From contig WHVD01000055.1 in assembly GCA_015178975.1 (NCBI GenBank), positions 434,001-498,000 of the forward strand: DNA of 64,000 nt. The letters are read 5' to 3'. This DNA comes from Hysterangium stoloniferum. Lineage: Eukaryota > Basidiomycota > Agaricomycetes > Hysterangiales > Hysterangiaceae. This document shows positions 58,420-64,000 of this stretch, piece after piece. Under the pieces are notes generated by a model, which saw only the letters and a list, made by a program, of their open reading frames with translations, did not search any database and was not told the origin of the DNA. The first letter of the stretch is position 1. The number at the start of each line of letters is the position of its first letter. Made by a program: the position numbers and the translations under genes.

Positions 58420-59236
58420 CCTAGTCACACTTATTGTTAATACTGTTTTCCGCCCTTCTCCCCATTAGTATTTTCTAGACGCCTGTTACTTGTATATGAA
58501 CCCGCTGTAGTTGTAGTTACTAGGCAATCAGAATATCGACTCAGAATACCCTCTTACGTCTGTAATCAGTCTCATACTAAAGAATCCCCCCATCCACCTT
58601 TGCGTGTGCTCGTCCACTCTCGGCCCCGACCCCTGGCCCGACACTCGACTTGTCTTTCAGTCCCGATCGGTATATCTCCGAAAGGAACTCTTTAAGACTA
58701 GTCTACGCCAGTCCGAAATCTAAGGACACCATACGGATATTTGCGAGGGCGCAGCACATAAGCTGAAGCCAAGTCCTTCCGATCGGTCCCCGTTGGCCAC
58801 CGACATTTAGTCAGTTTTCAGTTCTTAACACCATTCCTAGTCAAGCTTATTGTTAATACCGTTTTCCGCCCTTCTCCCCGTTAGTAGTTTTTTAGACGCC
58901 TGATACTTGTATATGAACCTGCTGTAGTTGTAGTTACTAGGCAATCAGAATATCAACTCAGAATACCCTCTTACACCTCTAGCAGTCTTGTACTAAGAAT
59001 CCCCTCATCCGCCTTCATGTGCGCTCAACCACTCTCGGTCACCGACCCTTGGCCCGACACTTGACTTAACCTTCAGTCCCGATTGGTATCTCGCCAAAAG
59101 GAACTCGTTAGGACTAGTCTTCGCCCACCCAAAATTTAAGGACACTCAACGGACATTTGCGAGGGCGCAGCACATAAGCTGAAGCCAAGTCCTTCTGATT
59201 GGTCCCTGTTGGCCAACCAGTTTTCAGTTCTTAACA
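58420..59236. repeat. Tandem repeat B-B (~410 bp x 2), LTR-like
   Basis: Two copies about 416 bp apart begin TCCTAGTCA...CTTATTGTTAAT (58419 and 58835) and end CAGTTCTTAACA (58830 and 59236). Both carry GCGAGGGCGCAGCACATAAG followed by CTGAAGCCAAGTCCTTC, the LTR core shared across families. With the A units this makes an A-A-B-B arrangement. Confidence 0.75.
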
Positions 59237-59289
59237 CTGAAACATGTTACCACCTCCTCAGCACCCCAAAACCTGTTTTGTTGTAGATT

Positions 59290-59660
59290 ACCCCTTTAGG
59301 GTTTCTGTTTCTGTTAAGATCTAAGCTGAAGGAAAGCCCTAATTTGGAGGTCTGATGATTGGGATGAACTAATTGGGACCAACAATAGGGATTGTACTAG
59401 TTGGGAGGCCTGACTCTATAAATGTAGTGGAGCTTGGCTTCAACTTATGTGTTGTACTGGAACATATAAGTCCAAACAAAAGGTACAATATAGTTGGGTT
59501 GTTGGAGGAGTTACAAAACTGGAAATAATAGCCACACCTTTGTTCAGTCACTTCCAGTGACCAGTCTGTGTCTGTGTCTGAGTGGTGGTCTATTAATCCA
59601 CTAGGGTCACTATTTTGTGCCCCAATCCCCCTCCCTTTATCATTCTAACACAGGGAAGGT
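59290..59660 (-). repeat. LTR-like repeat, family 2, reversed
   Basis: 59310-59480 matches the reverse complement of 1065-1210 (TGTTAAGATCTAAGC at the start; GGCTTCAACTTATGTGTTG further in). No coding frame. Confidence 0.45.
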
Positions 59661-60278
59661 GCAGATGTTGACTTCGAGAAGTGGTGTAAGTCAATGTACA
59701 GGAATGGAAATTGGTCAAAACTCAGGTCCTGGGCAGGATCTGGGCATAGGTCTTGACAACCATGTTGTATTGTTCAATGAACTAGCAAACAAACTATGGG
59801 TGTACAGGACAGGAAAAATAATTGCTTATCTCATGTAGTTAATGGTCCACTGTGGTCTGAGTGGGGCACCAGGCTTACAACTTGTGTGTTTTGAGGTTAG
59901 GCCACTGAACAAGCAGACAAACATTTGATGAGTAAAGGGAAACCAAGAAAGAAAGAGTTGAGTAATGTATAAACTGGAAAAGAAAACAAAGAGAAAGATG
60001 CAACAAGTAAAATGTACAACATGATATCTCCGCGACCCCAAACGCGACCCACCAAGTTGGACCCATCCATCCACAAGAGATCTTTTTAAGAGAGACCTTA
60101 TACAGAAGGCTTGCTCGCCAGTTGGGGTGTTCAAAATAATTGTCTTTTCCCTGAAGATAAGTAGACAGGATAAAGATCGACAGTCGTATCTAATATGCAC
60201 CGAAGCCACCAGGAAACTCGTGACCACTCTCTCCCGAGTCATTTGTGTATTGTGTGCGTGTGTGGCAAGCCTGTATTA
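59661..60278. other. Non-genic flank of the transposon right arm
   Basis: No supported gene. It ends with TA (60277-60278), the matching target site of the transposon. Confidence 0.4.
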
Positions 60279-61754
60279 CAGCTGTTCCGGGTACCGATGG
60301 TGGAGTTCCAATTTCAATAAAATTCCCTGTAAATCGCCAGATGGATCATGCTGTATCTTTCGAACCGTGTACGATTAAGACACAAAAATATGGAATTTGA
60401 AAATAGTAATATAGGGCATTGTCCTCATAGCTTCAATATAACTTATGACTCAGTATTTATAATTTATGCTGAAAACACTGTGTTGGCTCTCCCGCCCCAA
60501 ATTTTGCGTGTATGGGCATAGTAATTTGTGTACATCATATTATATAGGTTATATAAATATTCAGAAAATATGGACACTTAATGTAGGCTATGGAGCGAGG
60601 AAAGTACCCTTTACATGCCAGCTGGAACTCTCCTTCGAGTCACTTATTTTAGCCTATTGAAGTAAGGATAAAGTAACGTAGTTCAACAAAATACTTTATC
60701 AGTTATTTAAGTATACTTTTCTGAGCATATACGTCTCGAAAAATGATCATTAGACCAGTGAGCAGTAACCACTTGTGACTGTCACCTCATGTGACATGTC
60801 AATTTGGCGTTTATGTAACATCCCCTTCACCTCAATGCCACGGCGTATGATAGAACATTTGCGCCAATGCCAAAGATACTCTTCAGATCTCCGGAAATGT
60901 GTTGTTTTTCAGAAATACGTTAGAGCCAAGACTGTCTACAACATCGCACTTGACCTTGATATCCCAAAATGAAGCGTTGAACGAATCCTCAAACAGTGGC
61001 GCGAGACAGGGGAAGTAGATGCCTCAGAGACAGTGGCAAAGAGGAAGAGAAGACGGATAATGGTCCCAGATGAGATTGAAGTGAGATAATTGTGCTTTTA
61101 TTTAATTTCCATACTCACTATTCTCACAGTTTTTGGTTTCTTTGACCGAACGATATCCCGATATCTATCTCGATGAAATGCAGAGTTTCTTACAGCATCA
61201 GCATGGCATCATTGTGGGAACATCGACAATTTGGGATACTTTGACAGAGCTAGGTTTGACTCGTAAAAAGGTGAGTCTCTGCTTTTGTTATACCAGTTCC
61301 TAATCTGATTTTGATACTGGAAGTTATCAAGAGCAGCTGCTGAGCGTTCAGAGGAGGCAAGGTCACGATACAGGTTTCAGATTGCTGTGGAAAGTGCAGA
61401 GTGGCTCATATTCATTGACGAGAGTCGGATTGATACTCGAACAACTTACAGGCTGTACGGCTGGGCTGAACATGGGCAACGGGCATGAATATCAGCAAAA
61501 TTTCAGCGGGGTATTGGGTAAGTGCTTGTTTATTTATTGTATTGATATTTGCTTTATGCACGACCAATAGATATTCCTTACTCCCTGCACTCTGCTCCGA
61601 TGGTATCCTCTATGCCGACATTTGCAAAGGAGCCTATAATGGCACATCGTTTATACAATACATTGAGGATCTCATGCCATTCATGAATCCATGGCCGGCA
61701 CAGCATAGTGTCCTTGTCATGGATAACTGTGCAATCCATCATCTGGAGGATGTG
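60279..61754. mobile_element. Two-gene IS630/Tc1-type transposon, right arm (inverted)
   Basis: The arm starts CAGCTGTTCCGGGTACCGAT after TA, and its first ~375 bp match the left arm at 51981. It encodes the N-terminal half of the transposase on the + strand and stops at the inversion breakpoint 61754/61755. Confidence 0.8.
60835..61754 (+). pseudogene. DDE transposase, N-terminal half
   Basis: From MPRRMIEHLRQC the pieces encode a helix-turn-helix (SVERILKQWRETGEV). After an intron near 61081-61130 comes YLDEMQSFLQHQHGIIVGTS, typical of IS630/Tc1 enzymes. Then come IFIDESRID (first catalytic Asp) and LVMDNCAIHHLEDV (second Asp), ending at the breakpoint. Two premature TGA codons lie at IPK-stop-SVER (60970) and GQRA-stop-ISAK (61486). 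Both fall where relatives have Arg, consistent with CGA to TGA. The C-terminal half with the catalytic Glu is at 55290-55588. Confidence 0.87.
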
Positions 61755-62101
61755 GGTGCAATTAAACGACTGCCGTGTCCCGGCTTCGTGCACCATGCAA
61801 TCTCGTACTGTTCGCTACTACCAACGACATCGTTGGGCATGGGGGAGCTCCACATGCAGAAGTCCGACAAGTCGTTCAGAATCAGGGTTTGGCAGAGGGA
61901 GTTGGGACCTTCTGTGCTCGAATTGCAAAGGTTGTATCCGGCTTGAGGTCCACGTGGGCCTGCATTGTCCCCACTGACTTGGTATGGGATACTGTTGAAG
62001 GGGAAGTGCTTCGAAACAAGGGGTTCTAGGGAAGTAGTCACTGGGGTTTGCGCATTTACGAAGGCAAGAAGGGAGATAACGAAAAGGGAGCGTAACGACA
62101 T
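61755..62101 (-). pseudogene. MAG-type secreted glycoprotein, N-terminal part
   Basis: It starts at the ATG 62101 with a signal peptide (MSLRSLFVISLLAFVNAQ). The mature start follows: LVSKHFPFNSIPYQV, GYNLCNSSTEGPNSLCQT, DFCMWSSP and WCTKPGHGSRLIAP. The frame then runs into transposase sequence at 61754. The order of motifs is that of the 'macrofage activating glycoprotein' type of secreted basidiomycete proteins. Its natural continuation is at 55589 on the other strand. This fragment still has its promoter side and signal peptide, so a short truncated product could be made. Confidence 0.85.
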
Positions 62102-62910
62102 GATACTAAAAGAAATAGAAGAACAGTGACGAGAGATTTTTCTGGGAGGCATAGCAGCTGCGAACGGCGAACGATATGGGGAGGGGGTGGACAGAACAGA
62201 GTGGAAATTCTTGACACTAAGCAAGTATCCATGTTTTTACCTTTGTCTATATTTAGAGCCGAAGCTGATGATGGCTATTAATAATGCTATATATAATTGC
62301 CAAAAGCATGACTGAAAGGAGCCTCTTGAGGGCGGAGTGTAAGAAAGAGCTTATAATGCGCAGTTGACATTGATTCCAAAAATAACCTGTGTTATTTTTG
62401 GTGTGGATCAATACAACTATTTTTATCACAACATCCTTACTCGTTTCAATTATTTGTTACCCTTATTACGTCTAGAAACGTCTTTAACTTATACAAATCT
62501 ATCTGATCTATCTCCTTCCGATAAATGGCTGCCACAACCAAACTACAGCATCATCTTCCCACAGAGAAACAGTTGGAAGCTGGCGCCCATGTTTACTTGA
62601 CTGTGAATACAACCATTGTGTACACATGGGTGTCATTGTCAAGCAACGAATCCAATATACCTACTTCTTCGGATATACATGCGCAAACAGATATGGAAGG
62701 AAAATCGAAGCTACGAAGCTGACCTCAGGTATTTGCTCCGGCAAGAGTATATAAGTTACTTGGACTAAAGACTAGGAAAGTGTGACATTGATTGGGAGGA
62801 AGAAATTTAAACCGTGAACGTAATGAGTGACAAATCCTAACAAACAATAAATAAGATAATTTACCATGACAGTGTCCAAGTAGATTCGATCCATATTCTT
62901 TTAACTGATT
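62102..62910. other. Intergenic
   Basis: This is the promoter side of the glycoprotein gene and the 3' flank of the next flavoenzyme. No gene was seen. ATAACCTGTGTTATTTTTGG near 62381-62400 contains a small palindrome. Confidence 0.4.
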
Positions 62911-64000
62911 CTAACACGCTGACAGAAAATTGACAAAGAGTGAAGGGTCAAGTTGTGAAATATCGGCACTGTTAACAGAGCCATCAAGGATTAACTCTGC
63001 CATCACTTTCCCTGTTCCTGAAAAGAGTAGAATTAGGAGCGTATATGTCAGAGCGACGTCATATTATTACCAGGTCCAAGAAGAATTCCCCAGGGACCGT
63101 GTCCAGAAGCCAGAAAGCTTTTGCCATGGGTCGGCAATAAGGCACCTATGAGTGGCGCACCGTGTGGAGTCACAGGTCGATAACACAGCTGCCAGCGTCA
63201 GCAACCAGAAAAAAAATGTAAGCAACAAGGACACAGCATCCGTAAAACGATTCACCCACCTGCTCAACTTCAACTACTCCGTTAGACAAGACATCACTTA
63301 CGTTACTGGCGGCATTGACGAGTTTTCTGATAGCCTTAGGATCAATTTTCACGTCCGCAGTGCCTTCTGGAAGGGGTGGACCCTGATTTTCTCCAGCAAC
63401 GTAAACATGTCCGTCGGGCCTCAAAAAGATCTCTGGCGTTTCGGTCACTTCAGATGCATAGATCTGAGCAAAAATAGCGAAGGCGGGGAGAACCTTCATG
63501 GGACGAATAAGTATACTATGTCCCGGGAGATTAGATATGGGCAAGTCCAAATTGAATAACGTTTTGGACACTTGGCTGGACCACGGTCCTGCCGCTATAA
63601 CCAAGGTATCCGCAACAATATTCTGAATCCCGTTAGGTGTATTGATCGTCAAATATTTAGAATGCTCTTCCCACGATTCTGGTCGACCTTTGATGTACTT
63701 TACGCCACCCTCCTGTGCCTTCTTGAACAAGATCTTTGTAAATTGCAGCGGGTGTAGCTGGGCAGTAGTGTTTTCTCCTTCTTCTGCGAGCAACATTAGG
63801 TTCTCAAAATTTTGCCCGCGAAGCCATTCTGTGTGAGGTGTGCCTGATTCACTACGGCGTTGAAATTCTGGTCGTGCTGCAAAGATTGGATCTACCAGCG
63901 GATCCGTTGACTCCTTATTGACCCTCACGCACAACTCGAGTGTGGTCAGTCGCCGATACCCATAAGCATTCTTCCCATCTAACTCATTCGCTAATTGCTC
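62911..64000 (-). CDS. DAO-family FAD-dependent oxidoreductase, 5' end outside the window
   Basis: Three exons are visible (63260 to beyond 64000, 63071-63188, 62911-63017). They carry TAQLHPLQFTKILFKKAQ, then VADTLVIAAGPWSS and PGHSILIRP. LCYRPVTPHGAPLIG and GHGPWGILLGPGTGKVMAEL follow, and the protein ends NFLSAC-stop. This is the substrate and C-terminal FAD-binding part of the D-amino-acid-oxidase-like (DAO) superfamily, close in pattern to small fungal oxidoreductases such as yeast Tda3. The N-terminal GxGxxG loop lies beyond the right edge. The substrate is unknown. Confidence 0.82.

Larger units (their letters stand above)
55589..61754. other. 6166-bp inversion
   Basis: Both edges cut a gene. 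On each side, the sequence inside the segment belongs with the flank at the other edge. Reversing the segment rejoins the transposase (at 55588 with 61754) and the glycoprotein gene (at 55589 with 61755), each in frame with no base lost. It also makes the two ~375-bp transposon ends face each other. Confidence 0.85.

Noticed and set aside
1..64000. CRISPR array, bacterial operon, riboswitch
   Set aside because: The window is fungal nuclear DNA. Repeats are LTR-type, tandem or hairpin arrays without regular repeat-spacer structure.

Overview
The window comes from a filamentous basidiomycete, most likely an Agaricomycete. Nearly all real genes are cut by short introns of about 45-65 bases, some exons are very small, and the conserved proteins (CYC1, eIF1A, Ytm1, Rae1, Nup96, TFIIF-beta) are clearly eukaryotic. 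A glycoprotein of the basidiomycete 'macrofage activating glycoprotein' type is present, and transposable-element debris fills the gaps. Exon models were built by hand: I required canonical splice sites, a continuous reading frame and agreement with family motifs. Each full model adds up to a whole number of codons.

Layout. 1-2300 is repeat debris that starts with a chain of short hairpins. 2353-10768 is a GC-rich gene block between two identical tRNA-Val(CAC) genes: a CPSF6-like RRM protein (+), an SPT2 histone chaperone (-) and an Hst3/Hst4-type sirtuin (-). 10800-17430 is a nested repeat block: a second and third hairpin chain, two solo LTRs with perfect 5-bp target duplications, and a decayed Tc1/mariner element with long inverted repeats. 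17944-19857 is an unrecognised four-exon gene. 20069-20589 is a poly(A) retroposon with a 12-bp target duplication. 22385-26615 has two intron-containing tRNA-Ser genes flanking a stand-alone Nup96 gene. 27114-51273 is a dense housekeeping block: cytochrome c, TFIIF-beta, a DHHC palmitoyltransferase with an apparent 1-nt exon, a DUF952 protein, a Rossmann protein, a bicupin, an SDR, Rae1, a Rad51-paralogue-like protein, a DUF1295 protein, Ytm1, eIF1A, an amadoriase-like flavoenzyme and a single-pass membrane protein. 51981-62101 is a rearranged transposon region, and a partial DAO-family flavoenzyme runs off the right edge.

The most striking feature is a 6166-bp inversion (55589-61754). It has cut two genes at once: an IS630/Tc1-type DDE transposase and a GPI-type secreted glycoprotein. 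Turning the segment round on paper rejoins both reading frames without losing a base, and it also turns two directly repeated ~375-bp sequences into the inverted termini of one ~5.1-kb transposon. That element carries a second, accessory gene, which is itself broken by a solo LTR. Functional links among the housekeeping genes are loose: Nup96 and Rae1 both act at the nuclear pore, eIF1A and Ytm1 in translation and ribosome assembly, and SPT2 and the sirtuin on chromatin. Neighbouring genes are mixed in orientation, so there are no operons.
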